Source: Desulfobacteraceae bacterium
Lineage (GTDB): Bacteria > Desulfobacterota > Desulfobacteria > Desulfobacterales > SURF-15
DNA: 20,434 bases
Direction of reading: 5' to 3'
Assembly: GCA_003599475.1 (NCBI GenBank)
Contig: QZKK01000242.1
Coordinates: forward strand, 1 to 20,434
The position numbers were made by a program, and so were the translations under genes. Each line of letters begins with the position of its first letter. Position 1 is the first letter of the stretch. The notes beneath the pieces are model-generated. The model did no database searches. It worked only from the letters and a program-made list of their open reading frames with translations, and had not been told where the DNA came from. Positions 13,167 through 20,434 of the stretch are shown here, piece after piece.

Positions 13167-15542
13167 ATGGCTGAGACCGATAAAGACGATCTGATTACCA
13201 TCATCGACGAAGACGAGAACGAGCTTGACATCCCCCATACCCTGCCGCTGATGCCGGTACGCGATGTAGTCATATTCACGGATATGCTGCTGCCGCTTTT
13301 TGTCGGGCGTGAACGATCGGTTCGCGCCATCGAATCCGCGGTCGAAAAGGATCGGTACCTTTTCTTGTCCACCCAGAAGGATCCCACGCTCGAGGATCCG
13401 AAACCGGATGAGATCTTCAAGGTGGGAACCGTGGCCCGGATTCTTCGGATGCTGAAGCTTCCGGACGGAAGGGTCAAGGCACTGGTGCAGGGGGTGGTAA
13501 AGGGCAATATCCTTCGATATGTGAGAAAACGCTCCTTCTACCGGGTGTCGGTCAAGATCCTGCCGGAAGCGCGGGTGACCGAAGTCGATATCGAGACCGA
13601 GGCGCTCATGAGAAACGTAAGGGAGCATTCCCAGAAGATCCTGGAGCTCCGCGGAGAGTTGACCGGAGATGTCGGAAATATTCTCGAAGGCGTCGAGGAT
13701 CCCGGAAAACTCGCCGATCTGATTGCTTCAAGCATCCGGTTGAAGGTCGATGAATCTCAAGCACTGCTTGAAATCATCGATCCTGTCGAACGGCTGAAAA
13801 AGATCAACGACCTGCTTTCACGGGAATTGAAACTCTCGGCCATGCAGGCAAAGATACAGTCCACTGTCCGGGATGAAATATCGAAGAGCCAGCGCGACTA
13901 CTTCCTGAGGGAGCAGGTGCGCGCCATCCACAAGGAGCTTGGCGAACAGGACGAAAGAGCCGAAGAGATCCAGGAGTACAAGAAGAGGATCAAACGGGCG
14001 AAAATGAAACCGGAAGCGGAAAAGGAAGCCGACCGTCAGCTCCGGCGGCTGGAACAGATGCATCCGGAATCCGCCGAATCCAATATCATCCGCACCTACC
14101 TCGACTGGCTGGTGGACATGCCCTGGAGCAAGAACACCAAGGATATTCTGGATATCAAGCAGGCCAAAGAGATCCTCGACTCCGGCCACCACGGCCTTGA
14201 CAAGGTCAAGGATCGGATTCTCGAGTACCTGAGCGTGCGGAAACTGAACCCCAAAATGAAAGGCCCCATTCTCTGCTTCGCGGGTCCACCCGGAGTTGGA
14301 AAGACTTCATTGGGACGGGCCATCGCAGACGCCATGAAGCGAAAGTTCATCCGAATTTCTCTAGGAGGGATACGAGACGAAGCGGAAATCAGAGGCCACC
14401 GGCGCACCTATATCGGAGCGCTCCCCGGCCGGATCCTGCAGGGGCTGCGCCAGTGCGGATCGAACAACCCCGTATTCATGATGGATGAAATCGACAAACT
14501 GGGGTCCGATTTCCGGGGCGACCCTTCATCGGCTCTCCTGGAGGCGCTCGACCCGGAGCAGAACTCGGAATTCAGCGATCATTATCTCAATGTCGCCTTC
14601 GATCTCTCAAAGGTCATGTTCATCCTGACGGCAAATGTCATCGATACCATCCCACCGGCCCTGATGGACCGGATGGAAGTGATATCGCTCTCCGGGTATA
14701 CCGAGGAGGAGAAAGCCGTCATCGCCAATAAGCATCTGATTCCCCGGCAACTGAAGGAAAACGGGCTCAAGCCGAAGAATTTGGCGATCAGTTCCGGTGC
14801 ACTGTTTCAGATCATCAACGAATATACCGCAGAAGCGGGCGTCAGAAACCTTGAACGTGAAATCGGATCCATTTGCAGGAAAGTCGCGCGCCGCATGGCA
14901 GAGGGTGAAAAGGGTCCGTTTCAGATCACAAAGGGAAGCCTTCAATCCTACCTTGGGGTTGCCAAGTACTACCCGGAAATGGATCAGGAGGCCAGTCAAA
15001 TCGGACTCTCCACAGGCCTTGCATGGACCCAGGTCGGCGGGGAGGTGCTCTATGTCGAAGCGGCATTGATCGCCGGCAAGGGAGATCTTATCCTGACAGG
15101 ACAGCTTGGAGAGGTGATGCAGGAATCGGCCAGAGCCGCACTCAGCTATGCACGAGCGAATACAGCCCAGTTCGGGATCGAAGAGAGCATGTTCGAAAAT
15201 ACGGACATCCACATCCACGTTCCTGCCGGAGCGATTCCGAAAGATGGTCCGTCTGCGGGTACGGCGATGGCCACGGCGCTGATTTCCATTCTCGCGCGAA
15301 AGCCGGTCAATAAAAATGTCGCCATGACCGGGGAGATTACGCTGAGAGGCCGCATCCTGCCGGTGGGCGGGCTGAAGGAAAAAGCGCTCGGGGCACTGCG
15401 TGCGGGAATAAAGATCATCATCATTCCGGAAAAGAATAAAAAGGAGCTGTCCGAGATCCCGGCCAGCATCAAGCGGAAGCTCAAGTTCGTGCCGGTTTCC
15501 CACATGGACCAGGTCCTGGAGATCGCCTTCAGTACCGACTGA
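13167..15542 (+). CDS. lon: ATP-dependent Lon protease
   Basis: This 791-residue LonA-type AAA+ protease degrades misfolded and regulatory proteins in the cytoplasm. Domains in order are an N-terminal LAN substrate domain (about 28-220, starting LPLMPVRDVVIF), a helical coiled region, the AAA+ module and the C-terminal serine-lysine protease. Walker A is GPPGVGKT (373-380) and Walker B ends at Asp440-Glu441 (FMMDEID). The catalytic dyad is Ser696 in KDGPSAGTA and Lys739 in VGGLKEK, with the spacing of E. coli Lon. The length matches the family. A GAGGAG ribosome binding site precedes the ATG. The stop TGA is fused to a heptad repeat array. Confidence 0.97.
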   Translation: MAETDKDDLITIIDEDENELDIPHTLPLMPVRDVVIFTDMLLPLFVGRERSVRAIESAVEKDRYLFLSTQKDPTLEDPKPDEIFKVGTVARILRMLKLPDGRVKALVQGVVKGNILRYVRKRSFYRVSVKILPEARVTEVDIETEALMRNVREHSQKILELRGELTGDVGNILEGVEDPGKLADLIASSIRLKVDESQALLEIIDPVERLKKINDLLSRELKLSAMQAKIQSTVRDEISKSQRDYFLREQVRAIHKELGEQDERAEEIQEYKKRIKRAKMKPEAEKEADRQLRRLEQMHPESAESNIIRTYLDWLVDMPWSKNTKDILDIKQAKEILDSGHHGLDKVKDRILEYLSVRKLNPKMKGPILCFAGPPGVGKTSLGRAIADAMKRKFIRISLGGIRDEAEIRGHRRTYIGALPGRILQGLRQCGSNNPVFMMDEIDKLGSDFRGDPSSALLEALDPEQNSEFSDHYLNVAFDLSKVMFILTANVIDTIPPALMDRMEVISLSGYTEEEKAVIANKHLIPRQLKENGLKPKNLAISSGALFQIINEYTAEAGVRNLEREIGSICRKVARRMAEGEKGPFQITKGSLQSYLGVAKYYPEMDQEASQIGLSTGLAWTQVGGEVLYVEAALIAGKGDLILTGQLGEVMQESARAALSYARANTAQFGIEESMFENTDIHIHVPAGAIPKDGPSAGTAMATALISILARKPVNKNVAMTGEITLRGRILPVGGLKEKALGALRAGIKIIIIPEKNKKELSEIPASIKRKLKFVPVSHMDQVLEIAFSTD

Positions 15543-15713
15543 GTGTTCAGCGTTCAGTGTTCAGAGAAGAGACCCGATTGAACGTCTGACATCAAATTCC
15601 GCCAAGGGCGGGAAAAGCCCAACGTCGAATAAAGGAAAGATCATTCTCTGGATCAACCCTGACCGCTTGCAGCCGCGGCCTTGCTGAACACTGAACCCTG
15701 AACACTGAACACT
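15542..15713. repeat. Inverted GTTCAGT-type heptad arrays between lon and tsaB
   Basis: The left arm (15542-15564) begins with the last base of the lon stop codon and has units TGTTCAG, CGTTCAG and TGTTCAG. The right arm (15684-15713) has four reverse-complement units. Bases 15542-15564 match the complement of 15684-15706 at 22 of 23 positions. The 119-base interior contains a small CCGCC-AAG-GGCGG hairpin (15599-15611). The right arm ends just before the tsaB ribosome binding site. Confidence 0.9.
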
Positions 15714-15729
15714 TTAAGAGGGCTTATCG

Positions 15730-16428
15730 ATGCTCATTCTTGCGCTCGACACCTCCACCCGGAGCTGCAGCATTGCGGTGGTTGAAAATCAGAGTTTGAT
15801 CGCGGAAGCGACTGTTCTCCGGAAGCAGACGCACTCCATCCACCTGATGGAGCTGCTCGATCAGGTTCTTCAGATGGCAGGAATCGGCCTCGATTCGGTG
15901 GAAGGTTTTGCCGTCGTTCGGGGACCCGGCAGCTTCACCGGCTTGCGTATCGGGATCAGCACGGTAAAAGGGCTTGCCGAAGCAACCCGAAAGCCGCTGG
16001 TCGGAGTTTCAAGCCTCCGTGCGCTGGCCTGCCAGGCCGGGCACGGCAGAAGGCTCATATGCCCGATGCTCGATGCAAGGAAGGGTGAGCTTTACTTCAC
16101 ACGCTACAGATACCGGAAGCATGCGATGGAGAGGCTTTCCGAGATCCATGTCGGACCCATCGAAGAGGCGATCGGGGGACTGGATGAATCTTGTCTGTTC
16201 ATCGGAGACGGGGCTTTGCTTTACAAGGATTCGATTCGGTCCAGGCTCGGACGGAAAGCCGAGTTCGCTCCTCCCCAACAAGGAATCATCCGGGCATCTA
16301 CGGTGGCGTTTTTGAGCATGGATAATTTTATCAGACAGGAGACGGACGATTCGGAAACGTTCGTGCCCCGGTATATTCGGAAATCGGAAGCAGAATTCGT
16401 TTCCCAGACGGACCGATGCATCCTTTGA
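15730..16428 (+). CDS. tsaB: tRNA threonylcarbamoyladenosine biosynthesis protein TsaB
   Basis: This 232-residue protein is the TsaD partner needed for t6A37 modification of ANN-decoding tRNAs. The N-terminus MLILALDTSTRSCSIAV is the ASKHA-fold beta hairpin of TsaB. GFAVVRGPGSFTGLRIG (about 59-75) is the family signature. The length agrees with E. coli TsaB (231). The ATG follows AGAGGG at 7 bases. The tsaD partner is not in the window. The C-terminal half is less conserved, as usual for this non-catalytic paralogue of TsaD. Confidence 0.94.
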   Translation: MLILALDTSTRSCSIAVVENQSLIAEATVLRKQTHSIHLMELLDQVLQMAGIGLDSVEGFAVVRGPGSFTGLRIGISTVKGLAEATRKPLVGVSSLRALACQAGHGRRLICPMLDARKGELYFTRYRYRKHAMERLSEIHVGPIEEAIGGLDESCLFIGDGALLYKDSIRSRLGRKAEFAPPQQGIIRASTVAFLSMDNFIRQETDDSETFVPRYIRKSEAEFVSQTDRCIL

Positions 16429-16517
16429 CGGATTTCCGCTAACGGATTTATATCCTTAAGATTTCAAGGGAATTGTTATCGAAGAGAACGGCAGGGATCG
16501 CCTTAAGATTATATTTA

Positions 16518-16546
16518 TTGACATTTACCTGTCCAAGTGATAGATA
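16518..16546 (+). promoter_or_regulatory. Sigma70 promoter for the psd-pssA operon
   Basis: A perfect -35 TTGACA (16518-16523) is separated by exactly 17 bases from TAGATA (16541-16546), preceded by an extended -10 TG at one base. It lies in the 168-base gap after tsaB and about 68 bases before the psd ATG. This is the best promoter in the window, and the gap lacks the repeat arrays seen elsewhere. Confidence 0.75.
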
Positions 16547-16614
16547 AGTCTACTTTAAGCCAAAATTCCGGTCTCTTACACTGAAGCCGTTTAGGATTGT
16601 TCAATCAAATAAAC

Positions 16615-17286
16615 ATGGATAAGTTTTCCTGGCCTGAGCCGCCGAGTCAAACGGCGTTTCCAGTAGCGCGCGCCGGATATCCGATTATTTTTTTCGCCGC
16701 TTTTGCAACCGCCATTTTTGCCTTGCTCGAATGGCCGGTTTTGGCTATGACGGGGCTCGGGCTGACGATCTTTATCACGCTGTTCTTTCGGGACCCGGAT
16801 CGTATCGTTCCGGACCGGGAAGGTGCGATTGTATCACCGGCGGATGGGAAGGTGGTCTTCATCGGGCGCGTGGACAAAACCCCCTTCGATGATGAAGCCG
16901 TCTTGAAGATCAGCATCTTCATGTCCGTCTTTAACGCCCATGTGAATCGGATCCCCTGTGGGGGCATTGTAAGAAAAATTCAATATCATCCGGGCAAGTT
17001 TTTCGCTGCAAGCCTGGACAAGGCATCCGATCGAAACGAACGCAATGCTTTTCTGCTGGAAACGCAGAACGGAAGAAAGATCGGCGTCGTTCAGGTTGCC
17101 GGATTGATCGCACGGCGAATCATCTGCGGACTGCGGGAAAACGATGTCGTCACTTCCGGGCAAAGGTTCGGAATGATCTGCTTCGGCTCTCGGGTGGATC
17201 TTTATCTGCCGATCGATATGGAAACGAATGTGATCGCCGGGGACAATGTAAAGGCTGGAACCTCACTACTGGGGCATTTGAAATGA
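16615..17286 (+). CDS. psd: Phosphatidylserine decarboxylase proenzyme (short type)
   Basis: The 223-residue proenzyme decarboxylates phosphatidylserine to phosphatidylethanolamine at the inner membrane. Self-cleavage between Gly191 and Ser192 in the motif FGSRVDLYLP creates the pyruvoyl group on the alpha chain. The N-terminus has hydrophobic segments (about 20-60), then FFRDPDR and the conserved SPADGKV, and FMSVFNAHVNRIP later. This is the short Psd class common outside enterobacteria. I chose ATG 16615; TTG at 16597 would add six residues, and neither has a good ribosome binding site. The stop overlaps the pssA start (ATGA), so both steps of PE synthesis are co-translated. Confidence 0.94.
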   Translation: MDKFSWPEPPSQTAFPVARAGYPIIFFAAFATAIFALLEWPVLAMTGLGLTIFITLFFRDPDRIVPDREGAIVSPADGKVVFIGRVDKTPFDDEAVLKISIFMSVFNAHVNRIPCGGIVRKIQYHPGKFFAASLDKASDRNERNAFLLETQNGRKIGVVQVAGLIARRIICGLRENDVVTSGQRFGMICFGSRVDLYLPIDMETNVIAGDNVKAGTSLLGHLK

Positions 17287-18068
17287 GAAAAAGAAACCGA
17301 ACCAGAGAAGAAGGGCTGCCTCGGGGCATTTATATCCTGCCCAACCTGTTTACCTCCATGAACCTTTTCTGCGGATTTTATGCCGCGATTTCCGCAATCG
17401 GGGGAAGCTACGTGAAAGCGGCGGTGGGAATCCTCATCGCCGTCGTATTCGACGCATTGGACGGAAAGATCGCCCGCGCGACAAAGACCACCAGCCGCTT
17501 CGGGGTGGAATACGACTCCCTTGCCGATGTGGTTTCTTTCGGGCTTGCGCCCGGATTGATGATGCATATGTGGGCGTTGCAGCCGCTGGGAAGAATCGGC
17601 TGGCTGGCCGCCTTCCTGTTTATGACCTGCGGCGCCCTTCGGCTGGCGCGGTTCAATACCCAGGCCGGATCCGTTTCGAGCGAACACTTCGTCGGCTTGC
17701 CGATTCCAGCCGGAGCCGCAATGGTCGCAACGACGGTGCTGCTCTGCTACCGTCTGGGTATCGGAAGCGATGTAAACAGGATCCTGATGCTGATCATGCT
17801 CTACTGGCTGTCCTTTCTGATGGTCAGCTCGATCAGATACAACAGCTTCAAGAAACCCGAGCTGTTCCGAAAAATGAACTTCAACATGCTGGTTGCAGCC
17901 ATTCTGGTCATGATCTTTATCGCCGCTCATCCATCCATCGCCTTGTTCCTGATCAGCATTGGATACGTTCTATCCGGACCTTTCACCTCCATCTTGCGTC
18001 ACAGGACAATGAAGCGGAAGAAGGCTGAAGCCCTCACTGCCGAAGAACATCGATCGAGTCCCGTTTAA
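17283..18068 (+). CDS. pssA: CDP-diacylglycerol-serine O-phosphatidyltransferase (phosphatidylserine synthase)
   Basis: This 261-residue integral membrane enzyme makes phosphatidylserine from CDP-diacylglycerol and serine. The CDP-alcohol phosphatidyltransferase signature is exact: Asp60-Gly61, Ala64-Arg65, Gly74, Asp78 and Asp82. About seven to eight hydrophobic segments surround it. The N-terminus RGIYILPNLFTSMNLFCGF is typical of the type II PssA family. It starts within the psd stop codon. Its product is the substrate of Psd, which accounts for the pairing. Confidence 0.95.
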   Translation: MRKRNRTREEGLPRGIYILPNLFTSMNLFCGFYAAISAIGGSYVKAAVGILIAVVFDALDGKIARATKTTSRFGVEYDSLADVVSFGLAPGLMMHMWALQPLGRIGWLAAFLFMTCGALRLARFNTQAGSVSSEHFVGLPIPAGAAMVATTVLLCYRLGIGSDVNRILMLIMLYWLSFLMVSSIRYNSFKKPELFRKMNFNMLVAAILVMIFIAAHPSIALFLISIGYVLSGPFTSILRHRTMKRKKAEALTAEEHRSSPV

Positions 18069-18076
18069 TCATAACA

Positions 18077-18105
18077 GCCGGTCGATCGAAATTGAATCGT
18101 CCGGC
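18077..18105 (+). terminator. Weak hairpin after pssA
   Basis: GCCGG and CGAT on the left (18077-18086) pair with ATCG and CCGGC on the right (18096-18105), with one T-T mismatch and a 9-base loop. It begins 8 bases after the pssA stop. No T-tract follows directly, so termination is uncertain. Confidence 0.35.
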
Positions 18106-18143
18106 AAATCCGAAATTGTTGCTTTTCATGAGAAAGGTGCACG

Positions 18144-19166
18144 ATGACCAATAAACTTTTCAATGTGGCTGTCGCAGGGGCAACCGGCGCTGTCGGCAAT
18201 CAGATGATCTCCTGCCTGGAGGAGCGGAACTTTCCAGTAAAACAGATCAAGCTTCTTGCATCCAGCCGATCTGCCGGAAAAAAACTCCGCTTCCGGGGCG
18301 ATTTGATCGACGTGGAAGAGCTGACCGATCGATCTTTCGAAGGAATGGACATCGCCTTGTTTTCGGCGGGAGGAGGAACGAGCCAGAGATTCGCGCCCGC
18401 AGCCGCCGAAAGCGGGTGTGTGGTGGTGGACAACTCGAGCCAATGGCGCATGGATCCGGAAGTTCCCCTGGTCGTACCGGAAGTCAACCCGCATGCGGTT
18501 GCGCATTATCGGAGAAAGGGAATTATTGCAAACCCAAACTGCTCAACGATCCAGATGGTCGTTGCCGTTTCTCCGATCCACAAGAGGTACGGCATTCGGC
18601 GGATCGTTGTTTCAACCTACCAGGCCGTATCCGGAACAGGGAAAAAGGCCATCGACGAGCTTTTCAATCAGACGCGCGCATTGATCAATTTCCTCGGCTG
18701 GGAAAAAAGCGTCTATCCCCACCGGATTGCATTCAACTGTCTTCCGCACATCGATGTCTTTTTCGCAAACGGATATACCAAGGAAGAGATGAAGATGGTC
18801 AATGAGACGCGGAAAATTCTCGAAGACGACAGCATCGGAGTCACTGCCACAACGGTTCGCGTTCCGGTATTCTACGGGCACTCCGAGGCGATCAACATCG
18901 AAACCAGGGAACACGTCTCTGCCGACCAAGTCAGGGCACTGCTCCAGAAAGAAGCCGCTATCAAGGTAATGGACGATCCGGCAAAAAACATCTATCCTCT
19001 GGCAACCGATGCGGCCGGTCAGGATTTGACTCTGGTGGGGCGCATTCGGGACGATGAGTCCATCGCAAACGGGATCAACATGTGGGTGGTTGCAGACAAC
19101 ATCCGCAAGGGGGCTGCCACCAATGCGGTGCAGATCGCAGAGATTCTGGCGAGCGAATATTTATAA
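18144..19166 (+). CDS. asd: Aspartate-semialdehyde dehydrogenase
   Basis: This 340-residue NADP-dependent enzyme reduces aspartyl phosphate to aspartate semialdehyde, the branch point to lysine/diaminopimelate, threonine and methionine. The N-terminal Rossmann motif GATGAVG is at 12-18, and the catalytic Cys133 lies in NPNCSTIQM. The substrate-binding region includes VSTYQAVSGTGKKAIDEL and the VRVPVFYGHSEAI segment typical of the shorter bacterial class. The length matches that class. An AGGTG ribosome binding site precedes the ATG. The semialdehyde it makes is the classical substrate of the HSD-like enzyme at 5948, but the genes are not linked in one operon. Confidence 0.96.
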   Translation: MTNKLFNVAVAGATGAVGNQMISCLEERNFPVKQIKLLASSRSAGKKLRFRGDLIDVEELTDRSFEGMDIALFSAGGGTSQRFAPAAAESGCVVVDNSSQWRMDPEVPLVVPEVNPHAVAHYRRKGIIANPNCSTIQMVVAVSPIHKRYGIRRIVVSTYQAVSGTGKKAIDELFNQTRALINFLGWEKSVYPHRIAFNCLPHIDVFFANGYTKEEMKMVNETRKILEDDSIGVTATTVRVPVFYGHSEAINIETREHVSADQVRALLQKEAAIKVMDDPAKNIYPLATDAAGQDLTLVGRIRDDESIANGINMWVVADNIRKGAATNAVQIAEILASEYL

Positions 19167-19173
19167 GAGATGC

Positions 19174-19311
19174 GGTTATTCAGTTATTGAGTGATTCAGT
19201 TACCGGTTCGGGAGGAGTGAATTCAATGCGTGATCGTCCGTCCCGGTCGCATGAGAAGCGGGCTGTATCGGCGTGAATAACCGGTAATCAACGACTCAAT
19301 AATCAGTAACC
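19174..19311. repeat. Inverted 8-base (GTTATTGA-type) arrays between asd and greA
   Basis: The left arm (19174-19208) contains octads GTTATTCA, GTTATTGA and GTGATTCA, then GTTACCG. The right arm (19279-19311) is its imperfect reverse complement with two single-base gaps. The left arm starts 7 bases after the asd stop codon. The right arm ends 7 bases before the GGAG ribosome binding site of greA. The arrangement is the same as in the lon-tsaB gap but uses a different unit. Confidence 0.85.
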
Positions 19312-19331
19312 ATAGATTGGAGCGTATTCGA

Positions 19332-19799
19332 GTGGAACGAGTACCCATGACAAGACAAGGCTATGAAGCTTTGAAGAAAGAATTTGACCACTTGAAGTCG
19401 GTCGAAAGGCCTCAGATCATCAAGGCCATCGAAGCGGCCCGTGCCCATGGAGATCTTTCGGAAAATGCCGAGTACCATGCAGCCAAAGAGCGGCAGTCGT
19501 TTATCGAAGGACGGGTCAATGAATTGGGATACAAAATCAACCATGCGGAGATCATCGATACCGATCATCTGCCAAAAGATCAGGTGATTTTCGGTTCGAC
19601 GGTTCTATTGGAAAATATCGATACCGAAGAGACTGTCGAATACCAGCTCGTAGGGGTCGATGAGAGCGATATCGAAAAGGGTCGGATATCCTATTCTTCG
19701 CCTCTGGGCAAGGCACTGTTGGGGAAAAAACCGGGAGACTCGGTGGTTTTGAATGCGCCCGGAGGGAAGCGGCACTACGACCTGGTCGATATTCGTTAA
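19332..19799 (+). CDS. greA: Transcription elongation factor GreA
   Basis: The 155-residue factor enters the RNA polymerase secondary channel and stimulates cleavage of backtracked RNA. The N-terminal coiled coil (about 5-75) includes the tip motif HGDLSENAEYHAAKERQ with the acidic residues that help hold catalytic Mg2+. The C-terminal FKBP-like domain has FGSTVLL and ISYSSPLGKALLGKKPGD. I chose GTG at 19332 because GGAG lies 9 bases upstream and the start (MERVPMT) aligns with E. coli GreA (MQAIPMT). TTG at 19317 or ATG at 19347 are alternatives. The length fits the family. It is followed by rpoZ on the same strand. Confidence 0.95.
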   Translation: MERVPMTRQGYEALKKEFDHLKSVERPQIIKAIEAARAHGDLSENAEYHAAKERQSFIEGRVNELGYKINHAEIIDTDHLPKDQVIFGSTVLLENIDTEETVEYQLVGVDESDIEKGRISYSSPLGKALLGKKPGDSVVLNAPGGKRHYDLVDIR

Positions 19800-19842
19800 A
19801 CCGTTTATTTCGAAATCATGAACGACATCCGGAGGTTTAATC

Positions 19843-20145
19843 GTGGCGAGAATTACAGTGGAAGACTGCTTGAAACGTGTATCCAATCGATTTCTGCTGG
19901 TGAACATGGCAGCCAAGAGGGTTCGACAGATCCGGGAAGGATCCGAATATCTGGTCAGTTCCCCCAAGAATGAAGATATCGTCATCGCCCTGCGGGAAAT
20001 TGCCGCCGGCAAAGTGAACCTGCACAAAGTGGAAGAGGCACCAAAGGAGCTCACGGAGCAAACGAATCAAAAGGAGCTCGCGGAAATGGAGAAAACCGAG
20101 CCGGCGGATCAAGAGGAGCAAAAGGACGAGGCGGCAAATACTTAG
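19843..20145 (+). CDS. rpoZ: RNA polymerase omega subunit
   Basis: The 100-residue subunit binds the beta-prime C-terminus and assists polymerase assembly. The N-terminal 60 residues match the family (MARITVEDCLKRVSNRF, NEDIVIALREIAAGK). From about residue 63 the tail is rich in Glu, Lys and Gln with no clear fold. It may be variable or disordered. The start is GTG with GGAGG 7 bases upstream. It lies 43 bases after greA, so both polymerase-associated genes are probably co-transcribed. Confidence 0.95.
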   Translation: MARITVEDCLKRVSNRFLLVNMAAKRVRQIREGSEYLVSSPKNEDIVIALREIAAGKVNLHKVEEAPKELTEQTNQKELAEMEKTEPADQEEQKDEAANT

Positions 20146-20162
20146 ATCTCCTTGGTATTCCC

Positions 20163-20434
20163 TTGTCAAAATCGAGCCATACAGCAAGCCGTTCGCATCG
20201 ATCGTTGAACCGGTCTGTAGGCAAGGCATTGCACCGCTACAGCATGATCGCCGATGGGGATAGAATCGGAGTGGGGCTTTCGGGGGGTAGAGACAGCCTC
20301 ACCCTGATGCAGATGCTGGACGAACGACGCGCTTGGGTTCCGGTTCGCTACGAGTTGATCGCACTTTACATAGATCCCGGATTTGAAGACGGATTCGGCA
20401 CCGATCTTAAGGACTACTGCAGAGAAAAGGGATA
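20163..20434 (+). CDS. TtcA-like PP-loop tRNA thiolation enzyme, N-terminal fragment; runs off the right edge
   Basis: About 90 residues are visible before the window ends. VGKALHRYSMIADGDRIGVGLSGGRDSLTL aligns with the TtcA/TilS-type N-type ATP pyrophosphatase domain, with the PP-loop SGGRDS; TtcA usually has SGGKDS. These enzymes activate tRNA bases with ATP, and TtcA then 2-thiolates C32 using an iron-sulfur cluster. The cluster cysteines would lie beyond the edge, so the specific family member is not settled. The start is uncertain: TTG at 20163 has no good ribosome binding site, and the frame stays open back into rpoZ. TTG at 20205 is another option. Confidence 0.75.
   Translation, partial: MSKSSHTASRSHRSLNRSVGKALHRYSMIADGDRIGVGLSGGRDSLTLMQMLDERRAWVPVRYELIALYIDPGFEDGFGTDLKDYCREKG

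Noticed and set aside
3591..15713. Heptad arrays as CRISPR arrays.
   Set aside because: Units are 7-9 bases, contiguous, without spacers, and no cas gene is nearby.

Overview
The window looks like chromosomal DNA of a Gram-negative bacterium of moderately high GC. My best guess is a Desulfobacterota (deltaproteobacterial) anaerobe. The guess rests on a predicted selenocysteine-containing OsmC protein, the gene families present, and many short-period intergenic repeat arrays of a kind I associate with that group. It is inference, since no rRNA or marker comparison was possible.

Left end (1-2665): an accessory module on the minus strand. A gamma-class N6-adenine DNA methyltransferase of the Eco57I/TaqI type overlaps by 8 bases the start of a GHKL (Hsp90/MutL/MORC-like) ATPase gene that runs off the window. 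This looks like the edge of a restriction-modification-like or anti-phage operon. A 381-base divergent gap follows.

Region 2666-5243: an EamA/DMT exporter (+) converges on an OsmC-family gene (-). The OsmC reading frame is interrupted by an in-frame TGA exactly where the family's first redox cysteine belongs. A good bacterial SECIS hairpin lies just downstream, so I annotate one full-length selenoprotein. Upstream of it is a SUMF1/FGE-domain protein that lacks the FGE catalytic cysteines.

Region 5244-12037: a plus-strand metabolic and uptake block. It holds a GntR/FCD regulator, a homoserine-dehydrogenase-like enzyme (ATGA overlap), a class I PLP aminotransferase, and an NMT1/TauA-type ABC importer with a binding protein, two different permeases and one ATPase. 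The layout suggests regulated uptake and conversion of a small amino- or sulfonate-like compound. The substrate cannot be read from the sequence.

Region 12235-20434: housekeeping genes. A prepilin peptidase (-) is divergent from lon (+), followed by tsaB, psd-pssA (phosphatidylethanolamine synthesis, behind a clear sigma70 promoter), asd, greA, rpoZ and the start of a TtcA-like PP-loop tRNA thiolase gene.

A second theme runs through the window. Seven gaps carry arrays of degenerate 7-, 8- or 9-base units, usually as two arms in opposite orientation that bracket the gap from the upstream stop codon to the downstream ribosome binding site; an eighth gap has a short one-arm block. Both convergent gaps have them, all three divergent (promoter) gaps lack them, and the unit vocabulary recurs between gaps. 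They are the most unusual DNA-level structure here.
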